DNA from: Ceratopteris richardii
Taxonomy: Eukaryota > Streptophyta > Polypodiopsida > Polypodiales > Pteridaceae
Assembly: GCA_020310875.1 (NCBI GenBank)
Contig: CM035420.1
Span: 183,926,559-183,990,558 of the forward strand
Length of the DNA: 64,000 bases
Reading direction: 5' to 3'
Positions 1 to 10,373 of the stretch are shown piece after piece; position 1 is the first letter of the stretch, and every line of letters starts with the position of its first letter. Under the pieces are notes generated by a model. It saw nothing but the letters and a program-made list of their open reading frames with translations. It ran no database searches and had not been told where the DNA came from. The translations under genes and the position numbers were made by a program.

Positions 1-540
1 CTATTTTTTTGTTTCATTTGAACCATATCAATGGTGTGAGACCATCGTGATGATGTGAGACCATTGCCATGATGCAAGACCATCATGATGGCATGAGACC
101 ATCACGATGGCATGAGTTCATAGTGATGGCGTGAGACCATCATGATGGCATGAGACCATCACGATGGCATGAGACCATTGCGATGGCATGAGACCATTGC
201 GATGTCATGAGACCATCACGACGGCATGAAACCGTTGCAAAGGTGTGAGACTGTCGCGATGGCATGAGACCGTCGTGATGGTCAAATGGATCGTCGCGAT
301 GGCATGGGCCAATCGTGATGGTTTGGAATCATCATGAAAGCATGGGCCAACGGAAATTGTCTGGGATCATCATGATGGTGGGAGCCAATCATGATGGTCC
401 AGGGTCATCATGATGGCATGGGCCAATCGCAATGGTCTGGGATCGTCAAGATGGAATGGGCCAATCACGATGGTCTGAGTCATCATGATGACATGGGCCA
501 ATCATGATGGTGTGAGACCTTCGTGATGGCATGAAAAAAT
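1..540. repeat. Palindromic-core tandem array A1
   Basis: Degenerate tandem repeat with units near 19 bp at the start, passing into a longer alternating unit of about 40 bp after position 300. The recurrent core is CCATCRYGATGG, a near-perfect palindrome, separated by spacers such as GCATGAGA or GCATGGGC. Most cores read CATCATGATG or CATCACGATG, as expected if an original TCGCGA core lost its CpGs. Related arrays lie at 2340-2750, 41345-42805 and 57450-58165. In the last of these the array lies between the primer binding site and ORF0 of Gypsy copy G2, so this is probably leader DNA of the same family. Confidence 0.8.
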
Positions 541-710
541 GCGAATTTTTCAATGTCACCTATGGATTCTTGAATGTGATAAGGCCCTCTGTATGTTATA
601 TAAACGTACTCTAAAAATTCCGAACTTGGCAGACTATCATGATGGTCTGAGCTTTCAGCAGGGTGATGATGAAAACACAAAAAAATTACTTGTTTTACTA
701 CCTGTGCACA

Positions 711-905
711 ATGTTGAATGTTGTTTCTCCCAAAAAGCTCTCAAGCACACCAAATCAACCTCTCTCACACTCACAAATGAAATGAGGGAATGGATATGGA
801 AGGTGCAGGTATGACCAAAATGGTGAAGATGATGATACAAGAAGATGGAGAGTAGAGATGATGGAGACGATGATGATGGTGAAGAAAGTAAATCTCTCCT
901 GATTT
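711..905 (-). other. Leader segment of Gypsy family G
   Basis: This stretch resembles 2935-3075, 42855-42985 and 58355-58515. Shared features are an AAAAGCTC block, a CTCTCTC-rich block, 'caaatgaaatgagggaa', a GGTATGACCAAAA-like block and a GATGATGATGG tail. In the complete copy G2 this block lies between the palindromic array and the primer binding site, so it is untranslated leader. Here it is followed directly by ORF0-like sequence rather than by a primer site, so it is out of its normal order and was probably displaced by deletion or recombination. Confidence 0.65.
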
Positions 906-1059
906 GTTCTATCTGTATCTTACCCTGATCTTTCTCTCCCATAAGGGTTCATAGAGCTTACTTCGGGTCTTTCCCTAGTTCTCTCCTTATGATTACCTAG
1001 GATATGGGAAGATCGCACTCCTTGCTAACTCACTCCTTGCCAACTACAAGACACATGAG

Positions 1060-1842
1060 ATCTAGGTGGAGAGGATAGCAATTCTCCTTTCCAAGTGTAG
1101 TTGTGTCTTCCATGTTCCATGACCATAACCACCTTTCATAGGAGTTATCTAAATAGGTTACCTTCCCTAGGGTATCTGAGTATTTAAACTCATAAATTAT
1201 TGTTGCATCTATCTCACTTGCGTATCTGGCTTGAACCTCAAGAAGGCTTCATCACTCTCTCTATTCAAGAATAGTTATATGTTCTTATTATCTTGATGAA
1301 TCCATTCTAGTGTGATTATCCTTGATATGATGGACTTACCACGAGGTGTTTTAGGTTCTTTTCCAATGTTATCCTGCTCCAAGTCTCCTAATTATGACTC
1401 AAGGATGATGATTCCAAATTCATTTGTCCAATCATGTGAGCTCATAACCACGTACATGGTTCCTTGCTTATCAATATAAGAGCCCTCTTCAAATTTCACC
1501 ACAAGGTGTTCAATTCCAAAGGATTGGTCAATGTTCTTAAGTTTTACCACTGATCGCCTTAAGACATCCTCGTAAATGGAAGTGCCTAGTCTATTAGTTC
1601 TTATGTACTCCAATTGAGTCTTGTAGGGGCCTTCAAGGGTCTATAAGTAGGCTAGTCCTAAACTACTTATGGGTCTTTCCATGCTAAATGACAATTCAAA
1701 ATCACTCATCTCTAAGCTCAATACGTAAGGGTAGTCACTAAGTTGTTGAGCCAATGACTTAGTAGTGTGAGTTACACTAGCTTCAGAAGATCTGATGCTT
1801 TCTCTATCCCATCCTAGGTGTCTACCTGACCTAAGGTTCATA
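1060..1842 (-). pseudogene. ORF0 of Gypsy family G, copy G1 (decayed)
   Basis: Minus-strand homologue of the intact 254-aa ORF0 of G2 (55819-56583). It starts MNLRSGRHLG at 1841 and keeps stretches such as LSDYPYVL, KTQLEYIRTN, the SIYEDVLRRSVV block, VVKFEEGSYID and GTMYVV. It is broken by stops after the first 66 codons and after the next 73-codon block, and by frame changes after that. The product lies upstream of gag and is probably an N-terminal gag extension or a separate leader ORF. Its function is not known to me. The homology is clear by eye over most of the length. Confidence 0.75.
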
Positions 1843-2339
1843 TGCTTTGTTGATTATCCCAATTTCTTGAGTATAACCACGTTGATGGGTCCTTTTGTAG
1901 TATCTACTTGTTCTTTTTAATTTCTTTAGGATGTATTTCTTGTCTCAAAATAGGCATCGTAAGGATCACTTAACTTTTTCACAATTGATATTCTTATTGA
2001 TTAAGTTATGTTCTTTCCCAGTTTGGCTATCCTTGATCTAGCTTAAATTAGCCTTGAATTTGAGAATTTAAAGGGTCTTGAATGCCTTCATGCCTATCAT
2101 AGTCCTAAATACAATTTTCTAGTCACACTTAGCCTAAACTAGGAAATTGATTGAGGGAGTTTGGAGACTTCCAACCTGAAACCTGATGCTTTTATCAATG
2201 TTCCAATGCCCACGATGCATGCCCAAGCATGATACATATGCTAGATTTCTTTTAGCCTTGCCAATGAACTTCAAATGCTTGTAAAAGCTTCAAATTTAGC
2301 TCAAAATAAGTCAATTTTTGCAAACCTTAAAAATTACCA

Positions 2340-2750
2340 AATTGTCTATCTATCATGATGGGCAGAGCCTATCTTTCACGATGGATAGAAGCCTCCATCA
2401 TGAGATGTCTATCGCGATGGATAGGTCTATCACGACAGACATATCTATTGTGATAGACTACCTATCTTTCGTGATGGATATATAGAGTATATCATAATTC
2501 CATCTATTATGATTTCTATATGTCGTGATAGATTGAATTTTCACGCGTGTTTGTCTATCGTAGGAGTGCTTGTTGTGATGGAAAGCATATTTGTCACGAT
2601 GGATAGACATGTCTATCATGGGGATGTTTGTCATCTATCGCAATGGATTGATGTGTTCGTCATGGGGTTGTCTATCATTTGTTAGTGATAAATGATAGAC
2701 ACCATCTATCATCAACTCTATCTATCACGATGGATAGAAAAATGCTTATT
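2340..2750. repeat. Palindromic-core tandem array A2
   Basis: Array of units based on CTATCACGATGGATAG with variants CTATCATGATGG and CTATCGCGATGG, spaced 15-25 bp. It sits between ORF0 and the primer binding site of copy G1, the same relative place as the array of G2. The unit differs from A1 (CCATC...GATGG) and from G2 (GTCTATCGCGATAGAC) but keeps the central palindrome. Confidence 0.8.
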
Positions 2751-2929
2751 TTCCAAAAATATATATATATTGCTATTGTTTATGTGGTCTACCTACTATG
2801 GTGAACTTTGTTTTACCAAATACTCTGATTTTTTGTATGTCATGACAAATAGAGAGCTTTCTCCCGAGGTGTATGCATAGAGATGTCATATCTTCTCATA
2901 TTGCTTCTAGTGTTAATGCCAGTACTTGT

Positions 2930-3176
2930 TAGAAAACTCAAAGAAACACTAAAGACACAAATATGCTCTCTCACTCTCTCTCACAAGTGAAACAAAGGGA
3001 ATGCAATGGAGATGGGAATATGACAAAGAGAGTGAATTTTTCACGAAGATGGAGATGGAGGTAGGGGATGAGTAGCGATAATGAAGGACGTAAAAGAGTG
3101 AAAAACAAGAAATATACTTATGACTCCAATGTCAATTTCTACGTCTTACCATCACACGCTCGTCCTCAAAGCTCAC
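2930..3176 (-). other. Leader of Gypsy copy G1
   Basis: Untranslated leader between the palindromic array and the primer site. It is similar to 58350-58641 of G2, sharing the CTCTCTC-rich block, ACAAGTGAAA, 'gaagatggagatggaggt', the ATGACTCCAATGTC block and 'cgtcttaccatcacacgctc'. No coding potential is evident. Confidence 0.7.
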
Positions 3177-3194
3177 TCCCTGACAAAGGCACCA
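3177..3194 (-). other. Degraded primer binding site, tRNA-Asp type (G1)
   Basis: The plus strand reads TCCCTGACAAAGGCACCA. It matches the G2 site TCCCCGGCAACGGCGCCA at 14 of 18 positions. Three of the four differences are C/T or G/A transitions. It lies 7 bp from the LTR edge, as in G2. Confidence 0.75.
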
Positions 3195-3201
3195 AATTTG
3201 A

Positions 3202-3874
3202 TGTCACTCTAGCACAATGGTGAGTACCAACGTGAGGAGATCCACCTCATAATTGTCAATCCGCAAAGACAAGAGGGTGGTATGAAAATCATGAGAAAGT
3301 GAACACACAAGTGCATGAGTGAGAAGCACACTAACATGCACACACATACACACACATGCATACAAGGTAAGACAAAGAGAGAGAATAATGGAATATTTGA
3401 TTATCCAAAACAAGTTTGGAATCTTTTAGAATTGCTTCATTCTCCAACAAAGCTACCTCAAAAATGAGCCTTCTATCTCTTTTTATAGTTTTTCAACTAT
3501 CTTTGGCTTTGTTCAAACCAAGTGGCTGGCCTAGTTAAAAATAAGGTTCTCTGGCTCATTTGGGAGCTCAAACACACTTACAAAAATCATGAAGTTTGAT
3601 ACGTATGTGGATCTACTACTCAAGCTTAAGGACTCCTTGGCTTGAACAAAATTGAGTCTATGCTATCAAAAACATAATTTACAATGGAATTTCGTGAAGA
3701 CAATCATTTTTTAATGTATGTTTAATCTAGAAAAAGGAACACTTGGCCTACTCGGCAAATTTGCATTGAGTTCCCTACCTGCTTGGTCGTCCTAGGCCTT
3801 CTCTCTACCATTGCTCCCTCTGGATCCCTTGCATCATGCTACTTTGGCATGTAAGTCATCTTGGGTCGCTAACA
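3202..3874 (-). repeat. LTR of Gypsy family G (G1)
   Basis: About 673 bp, TG...CA on both strands. It begins TGTCACTCTAGCACAATGG on the plus strand, the same as 43571 and 58667. It shares the CACACATACACACACA tract, AGCTCTTTTTATAGTTTTTC (a TATA box, TATAAAA, on the minus strand), CGGCCTAGTTAAAAAT-like sequence and GGACTCCTTGGCTTGAACAAAAT. The right third is more diverged and the right edge is placed at CTAACA by alignment. It is flanked on the left by a primer site and on the right by ORF3-like sequence. Confidence 0.8.
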
Positions 3875-5270
3875 CCCTTCATGTGCTAGGATCTAATCCA
3901 TGAGCATATGGCTACTATGCATTGAAAGACTTCCTTGGGACTGAAAATTTTCCATAGTGTCTCATAGTCTATGGAGTTCTACTATATAGGTTTGGGATCC
4001 TTCCTCTTATTCTTCTTCATCTTGCTCTTGTCACTCTTATTCCTCTACACAAGTACTTTGTTGCTCACCTTCTTTGAATATTTATTGCTTAGTGTCAAAT
4101 TTTGCATTCGATTCTAGGTCTACCTCCTAGAGAAGCTCTTCAAATTCAATGTTGCCCAATTTGTATAATCCTATTGGTACTTCAAACTCAAACTCTTTGG
4201 GTAGGGATGGGACCACTTGTTGTGCAATGGACATGCCATCGATGCTACATCTCGAAGGTTGCATTGTTCATTCTCCCATTGGTGAAATGCCTTGCATGAG
4301 AGTTGCTCCTCATGGTTGAGCACATGGTATGGTGCCTCTCATCTATTTTGATGGGGGTCGGATGCTTTTTGACTCTTGAATTGTTGTATTTTATTCCAAT
4401 TTAACACTCTTTGAATTAGTACATCATAAGCTAGGCATCTATAGATGATGTAGGTAATGGCACAACACCTGTTCAATATGGGTTTATGGACCCACCAACT
4501 ATTGGCTACATGGAGCTACTCAATTATCCATAATGGAAGGGTGATGGTCATATTTGATGTTTTTTCTAGGTAAAGATTGAACCAAATTTGCTTGTGTGGT
4601 TGAATGAAGCAATCCTGACCTAGAAAAGTGAAATGTTGCAAGCATAATTGAAGTGGTACAACAATGTTGGGGGTCATCATGGCCATGTCCTTGAGCATGG
4701 TTATGTTGCAATTCTTCATATTGTGTGGCACACGTGTTTCCTCCTCTATGGTATATGCATATCGTGCATGTTATGTGCCTCTCTTATAAGGTTCAAGGTC
4801 AGCTTGAACTTCTTCATTTCATTGCTTCAAATTCGGGAGGGGATGAAGAAAGTGCTAGGTATGTCCTTCAAGTTGTTGGGTTGTAAAGGGTCGATCAAAT
4901 AATAGAACCTCATGAAATTTGGTTTTGGCAGTGGCTTGCTAAAGTATTCTTCCAATCCCGCTCTCTGCCACATAGGTTGAACCTCTAGTGTGCTCTAAAG
5001 TTGCTCGAAGTCACAGATAAAGAATTGGTACTTGCCCCAAACATTTTTTATTTCACATTGTGACTCCTAGATATATGTTGCATCTCTAAGAGGTCTCGCT
5101 AATTCATTGGAAAAATGGGAGTGGGGGTTCATTTTTTCCATGTAACCTGTAGAGGGATCCTAGATTGTATATGCATTAAAGAGTATCAACCATACTAAAA
5201 GTTTCTTGTTTTACCATTTTTCCATTAAGCAAAGGCTTGTAACTTGTTTATTTTCTATTGCCACTTATTT
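3875..5270 (-). pseudogene. ORF3 remnant of Gypsy family G
   Basis: The segment about 4380-5150 is homologous to 46190-47000, the N-terminal third of ORF3 in G2. Translated on the minus strand, 4516-4731 gives NMKNCNITMLKDMAMMTPNI and LCLQHFTFLGQD. G2 has NIKNRKLQNLKDMAALTPNV and MCMQHFAFPG at the matching place. Where G2 has two stops after FPG, this copy has Gln codons in the context GQDCFIQPHKQIW, so those stops are secondary. 3875-4300 is too diverged to align confidently. ORF3 function is unknown. The order ORF3 then LTR fits the 3' end of an element. Confidence 0.7.
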
Positions 5271-5303
5271 ACTTAAGGTATACATAGAGCGTACTATTTG
5301 CAA

Positions 5304-5308
<5 letters not shown>

Positions 5309-5368
<60 letters not shown>
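5309..5368. repeat. (TA)n microsatellite
   Basis: About 30 uninterrupted TA dinucleotides. It lies at the junction between the family-G remnant and the chromovirus gag. Confidence 0.97.
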
Positions 5369-5375
<7 letters not shown>

Positions 5376-5439
5376 TATAAAGTGATCAAAGCCCATATCC
5401 TAGCATGGAACCAGGACCTTCATCACCTACTAAGAGAGA

Positions 5440-6180
5440 TACACTCATGGAAGAGCACTCCGCAGATCCTGTTTAGACAATGAGTAATAGGATTACCAAT
5501 CTAGAGAGCGCACTTCACAATATCTTACAACACATGCGTGGCTCCAAGAAAGAGGAAGATGTGCATGAGCCTGACTTGACAGGGATGGAGGTAGATGCTC
5601 CATATGAGCATCAAACTCTAGACGTCCCTAGAGATAGCATCTTAGTCAGAGAGGCCAGATGGCAGCTTAAGGATCCTAAGCTGCCTAGATACCATGGCTC
5701 GACTAGTGCTAGGACTGCTGATGTTGTCGAGCAGTGGCTCAAAAAGTGGGAGTAGTGCTTGTGTTTATGCCACATCATGGATGATAGGCATAAGATTTAG
5801 CACGCCATGTATAACCTTATGGACATCGCCCATAGGTGGTGGCACAAGATAGAACAAGATAAGAAGGAGCCCCAAACTTGGGATCAATTCAAAGTCTTGT
5901 TCTATAATAATTTTGTATCGCCTGATGAGAGGTCTAGAGTGCTAGACACCTATTTCTTCATCAGTCATAAGAATTAGATAGTTCAGGAGTACTCGGATAA
6001 GTACAGAGAGGTGCTTCTTAAAGTACCTGATACTAACCCTGTGTTTCTCTAGGTCCACAAGTTCATCTTGGGACTTAGGGAAACTATTAGACCTTTGGTG
6101 CAGAAGGAGAGATGTTAGTCTTTGGCACAGGCCACAGAAATGGCTTTAGTCTATGAGGATGGCCATAGGGGCACATGCTC
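5440..6180 (+). pseudogene. gag (capsid) of chromovirus
   Basis: A frame from MSNRITNLESALHNILQHMR at 5480 continues to a retrotransposon gag domain: LPRYHGS, DVVEQWLKKWE, then after a TAG at 5753 the HRWWHKIEQDK and WDQFKVLFYNNFV stretches. This matches the capsid pattern F.G...(A..W)...W..FK..F...F of plant Gypsy gag. In-frame TAGs interrupt it. The true start may be slightly upstream, because in-frame codons before 5480 (PGPSSPTKRDTLMEE) also read well. Confidence 0.7.
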
Positions 6181-6384
6181 CCAGGGTCAAAGGTCCTCAT
6201 GGCCTAAGGTAAGTCGATCCTTCCACACACCTACTCATGGCTTGATTAGTGCATAGCCTTCTAGAGAGGCTAAGCAGGTGCATATGATCAAGACAGTTAT
6301 AGGAGGTAAAAGGAAAGTGTTTGCTCTGGCTGAGAGGGCATATAATAAGTCTATTCTTACCCCTCAACAAAAAGGGAAGGCAAT

Positions 6385-6965
6385 GAAAGAAGGTTTATGC
6401 TATGGGTGTTTAGGGTAGCACCTGTTCAAGGATTGTCCTAAGAAAAAGAAGCTTGCAGCCACCATATTCATAAATCCCACTTAGGCAGGGAGTGATGGAG
6501 ATGAGGACTTTAGAGATTCCCTATCCCCGATTTCATCTCCCATACTGGCCATGATGGTCATGAAGAAGGTCCCTACTATGTTAGCCAATGTGCTTTCGCT
6601 AGTGGCACAAAAAGGATATCAATTCCCATATACAAAACTCATTTTCATGAGGGGAGTCATGGTAGGACAACCTGTTAAGGTACTCTTTGACACTGGGTAG
6701 ACACATAATGTGATTAGTTCCCGACTAGTCAAGAGGTTACATCTAGAGACTGTGCAGTCAGAGTATGCCTACACAGTGGAGTTAACCAATGGGAAGAGAA
6801 CAGAGACATGGGATCAATGAGTAGTTGATTTGCCCATCCAGATCTAGTCCTATGAGGACAGATTGGATTTCGAGATAGCGAGACTATCACATTTTGATGT
6901 AGTCCTTAGTAAGAAGTGGCATGCAAGGAAGAGACTAGTCATTGACTTTGCTTCACATGTGTATT
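6385..6965 (+). pseudogene. Zinc knuckle and aspartic protease of chromovirus
   Basis: At 6397-6437 the frame reads CYGCLG*HLFKDC, a CX2CX4HX4C nucleocapsid knuckle with a stop inside. A retropepsin follows at about 6650-6960: GQPVKVLFDTG at 6670-6700 carries the DTG active-site triad, then a TAG, then THNVISSRLVKRL. The D-T/S-G triad with a hydrophobic LF before it is typical of Gypsy protease. It would cleave the Gag-Pol polyprotein. Confidence 0.75.
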
Positions 6966-7139
6966 AATTTGAGCATGAGGGGAGGCAACTACTGATCCGT
7001 GGAGAGCCATATTTCCAAGAGACGCGATTGGTAACTTCTACCAAGTTCCTCAAGATTGATTGTAAGTATTTATATTTTCTTTATTTTGTGTATTCGTCAT
7101 GTATTATGATGGATTCATGCAATCATGGAGACTCGAGTT

Positions 7140-7960
7140 GGAATGCTCTAGCACTCATAGAGAAAGTAAGAGCAGAATTCCAAGAGTTGTTCTTAAAAGA
7201 ATTACCATCAGATTTGCCTCCTTGCAAGAACATAGAGCATATAATCGAATTGGTACTAGGAGCAAGTCCGACCACTTGGCCACCATTTCAAATGAGTTTG
7301 TAGGAGGAGAATGAAGTCTGCAAGGTCGTGGACGAGTACCTATAGAAAGGGCTGATTAGACCCAGCTATTCACCCTTTGCAGCACCAGTTCTTCTTGTGA
7401 AGAAGAAAGATAGATCTTATAGGATGTGCGTCGACTACCGAGCTCTCAATAAGATTACTATCAGACACAGATATCCCATGCCCAAGATAGATGATCTTTT
7501 AGATGCTCTAGGTGGTGCCATTGTATTTAGTGAAATCTATTTAAAAAGTGGCTACCATCAATTTAGAGTAAGAGATCATGATGTACATAAGATAGCTTTC
7601 AGGACCCGTTTTGGGCATTATGAGTATTTGGTCATGCCATTTGGTTTAACTAATGCACCAACTACATTTATGATGTTAATGAATGACATTTTGTGACCGT
7701 TCATTGGAAAATGTGTTGTTGATTTTGTTAATGATTTGTTAGTGTATAGTAGGAATGTGCATGAGCATGAGAATCATCAAAGATTAGTATTGAGTGTTTT
7801 AAAAGAGAATCAGCTGTATGTATCTAGAGAAGACTCAGTTTTTTCTTTCGAGGATAGAGTATCTAGGGCATGTGGTCTCTATTGATGGGGTTCAGATGGA
7901 TCCCAAGAAGGTCTTAGTTATTCTAGCTTGGCCTACTCCTTAGGATGAGGGGCAGTTACG
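7140..7960 (+). pseudogene. Reverse transcriptase of chromovirus
   Basis: The frame contains [54 protein letters not shown] and [18 protein letters not shown], which are classic Gypsy RT motifs. A TGA follows NDIL at 7694. The palm active site then reads VVDFVNDLLVYS where Y-x-D-D is expected, so the first catalytic Asp is Asn. The enzyme would be inactive even without the stops. Confidence 0.88.
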
Positions 7961-8029
7961 GTCATTTCTAGGACTTTCCAGTTTCCACAGAAATTCATCT
8001 CTTCTTATTTGTCGATAGCAACACCTATG

Positions 8030-8505
8030 AACTTGCTTTAAGGCAAAGTTCCATTTGCATGGAAGCATGAGCAGCAAGATAGTTTTGATACTCTGAAACA
8101 AGCTGTTTTAGAAGCTCCTATCCTCAAAGTGATAGATCCACAAAAACCCTTTGAGAGACAGATGCTAGCGGCATAGCCATAGGGGCAATTTTGAGCCAAG
8201 ATGGTAGGCCAATAGCTTTTGAAAGCAAGAAATTGAGTAGTGCACAATGCAATTGGCTAGTGCATGAACAAGAGTTGTATGCAGTGGTGCATGCACTTAA
8301 AGTATAGAGACACTATATTTATGGTGTAGACTTTAAGGTATACACAGATCACCGTACACTCAAGTACTTTTTTAATCAGCTAGATCTTCCAGGCAGACAT
8401 GCTCATTGGGTCGAGCTCATGTAGGAGTTTCACATGGAAATCCTCTATAGAAGAGGCAAAGAGAATATAGTAGCTGATGCATTATCATGGATAATGTATC
8501 AAATG
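8030..8505 (+). pseudogene. RNase H of chromovirus
   Basis: After the RT thumb the frame reads AIGAILSQDGRPIAFESKKL, then LVHEQELYAVVHALK, RHYIYGVDFKVYTDH and LYRRGKENIVADALS. The ordered D...E...D...D pattern (EQELYAV, YTDH, VADALS) is the Gypsy RNase H fold. It is interrupted by TAGs at the stop after LK and near 8422. It would degrade the RNA template during reverse transcription. Confidence 0.82.
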
Positions 8506-8739
8506 AGCTTCACAATGCTCATTGCTTCAAGAGATAAAGGAAGCAGAGGTGGAGGATCCACATTTTTTATAGATTAGATCCATCAGTAATGACTCTATTA
8601 TAGGAGACGGGGTAGTTCTAGTTGTTTCTTCACCTAGCAGCGCAAACAAGTCCAGTCTGTATTCCAATTTCTCATAGGAGAATGGAATAGTCAAACGAAA
8701 AGGAAAGGCTTGCGTACCAGATTCCCAGGATTTGAGAAG

Positions 8740-9823
8740 AAAATTCATGCATGATAACCATGATGTGCCTTGCACAGGACATCCTGGTGTTGACAAGACA
8801 AGACAATACAACTTGTTAGAATAACACTTTGGTGGCTTGGATTAGCGAGAGATGTCCACACTTATGTTCAACAATGCTTTATGTGTCGTCAACAAAGCAA
8901 AAAGAGTGAAGACACTAGGTCTTTTGCATCCTTTATAGATTCTAGATCATAACTAGGACATTGTATCCATGGACCTCATAGTCGGGTTACCATAGACCCA
9001 AAGGAAGTAGGATACTATCCGAGTTGTGGTAGATGGATTTTGCAAGATGCCTCATTTCATACCCACACAAGAGATGATAGAAGCTCCACAAGTAGCAGAG
9101 TTGTTTATCCAGCATGTCTTCAGATTGCATGGGTTACTGACATCCATCGTTTCAAATAGGGATGTTAGATTCACATGACACTTTTGGAAGTTTGTATTTG
9201 ACAAACTAAAAGTGTCATTAAAAATGAGTAGTGGTGATCATCCATAAACAGATGGTCAGACCGAGCAGGTCAACCAAATACCAGAGGACATGTTGAGGGC
9301 ATATGTGTCTGAGAGGTAGATAGATTGGGATAGTTATTTGCCATTAGTAGAGTTTGCTTATAACAATAGGTCTTACAAGGTGATAGGAATGTCTCCTTTT
9401 GAGATGAACTATGGCATGAATCCCAATGCTCCTAGCACCATAGGAATGCCAAAGAAATGTCCTAATGCTTCAGAGTTCTTAGTGAACCTCCAAGAAAATT
9501 TAGAAATAGCTAAAGCCAAGATGCAGCAAGCAGCTGATAGGACAAAAGAGTATGCTGACAGGAAGAGATCTCCTAGATCCTTTGAGGAAGGAGACAAAAT
9601 CTTTCTTCAGGTACCAGTTAGATCTACTTCACTCATAGGGAAGTGTAGTAAGTTTTCACCAAGGTTTTGTGGACGTTGGAAGATAGTAAATAAGCTATGT
9701 GATGTTGCATATCGATTAGAGCTTCCTCCATATTGCAGATTCCGTCCAGTGTTTCATGTCAGTAAACTTATAAAGTATATTTCTAGGGAGGATAATCTAA
9801 TAGAGGGTATTATTTCTTTGTAG
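8740..9823 (+). pseudogene. Integrase of chromovirus
   Basis: The H2C2 zinc region starts near 8745 (CTGHPGVDKTRQ) and is frameshifted. The core has D at IVSMDLIVGLP (about 8960), D at VSNRDVRF (about 9160) and E at DGQTEQVN (about 9260), giving the DDE triad. The region 9338-9823 is an open 161-codon C-terminal part with VEFAYNNRSYKVIGMSPFEM and PVFHVSKL, the usual Gypsy integrase end. Stops (TGA at about 9175, several TAG) make it non-functional. Confidence 0.85.
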
Positions 9824-9985
9824 GAAAGTGATAGCACAAATCATTCTCCAGACAAAATATTAGATCAGAGACATAGATGGTTGAGGAACCGTGTCGTCCA
9901 GGAGTATCTATTAGCATGGAGAGGATTACCACTTACTGACTCTACTTGGGAATTAGAAGCTCTGGTTCGCAAGTACTTTCCTTGA
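9824..9985 (+). pseudogene. Chromodomain at integrase C-terminus
   Basis: Directly in frame after the TAG at 9821-9823 comes PDKILDQRHRW, then VVQEYLLAWRGLPLTDSTWE, then ALVRKYFP and a TGA at 9983-9985. The V..YL.W.G....TWE pattern is the chromodomain of plant chromoviruses, thought to steer integration to chromatin marks. Two of the three aromatic cage positions look conserved by eye. Confidence 0.82.
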
Positions 9986-10010
9986 TTGATCATTGAGGAC
10001 AATGATCTTT

Positions 10011-10025
10011 AGAAGGGGGAGAGAG
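10011..10025 (+). other. Polypurine tract of chromovirus
   Basis: AGAAGGGGGAGAGAG lies immediately before the LTR start TGTCAGACATT. It is the expected plus-strand primer site. Confidence 0.85.
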
Positions 10026-10373
10026 TGTCAGACATTGATCCATAGGGATAACTCCATGTGTGTGGGAGACAAGGGCCAATCATAGACAAGGTCCCAAGCT
10101 CAGGGGATATTCTAAGGTATTCAATAGTAATGGGGATGAGTGTTGCATGATGGCCACATGATGACACTAGACCATTCCAAACCATTTCTATTTTTAGAAT
10201 ACAAGAGGGAATAAATGGATGGGAGGAGAGTTGCACACACATCATTCACAAGCTTTATTTTTTGAGATAGCTTTCTCACACTTCATTGCTATTTCTAGAA
10301 TACAAGAGGGTATAAATGCATGGGAGGAGAGTTGCACACACATGGAGTGATCCCTATGGATCAGTGTCTAACA
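10026..10373 (+). repeat. 3' LTR of chromovirus with 36-bp inverted ends
   Basis: A 348-bp unit from TGTCAGACATTGATCC to GATCAGTGTCTAACA. The first 36 bp (10026-10061) and last 36 bp (10338-10373) are inverted complements at 33 of 36 positions, far longer than the usual few-bp LTR inverted repeat. Inside, a segment of about 57 bp containing 'tagaatacaagaggg' and GGGAGGAGAGTTGCACACAC occurs twice (10186-10242 and 10286-10343). Position next to the PPT supports an LTR. A foldback or MITE-like insertion starting exactly there is the alternative. Confidence 0.7.

Larger units (their letters stand above)
5385..10373 (+). mobile_element. Chromovirus-type Ty3/Gypsy element (5' truncated)
   Basis: Plus-strand element in the order gag, zinc knuckle, protease, RT, RNase H, integrase, chromodomain, PPT, 3' LTR. 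The integrase-chromodomain order defines plant chromoviruses (Tekay/Galadriel/CRM/Reina group); the lineage was not resolved. No 5' LTR or primer site was found between the (TA)n tract and gag, so the 5' end is lost. Stops, many of them TAG, and a few frame changes occur along the coding region. It is therefore an old inactive copy. Confidence 0.88.

Noticed and set aside
539-814. 91-codon plus-strand ORF next to array A1
   Set aside because: It overlaps leader DNA that is shared by four family-G copies on the other strand and has no motif.
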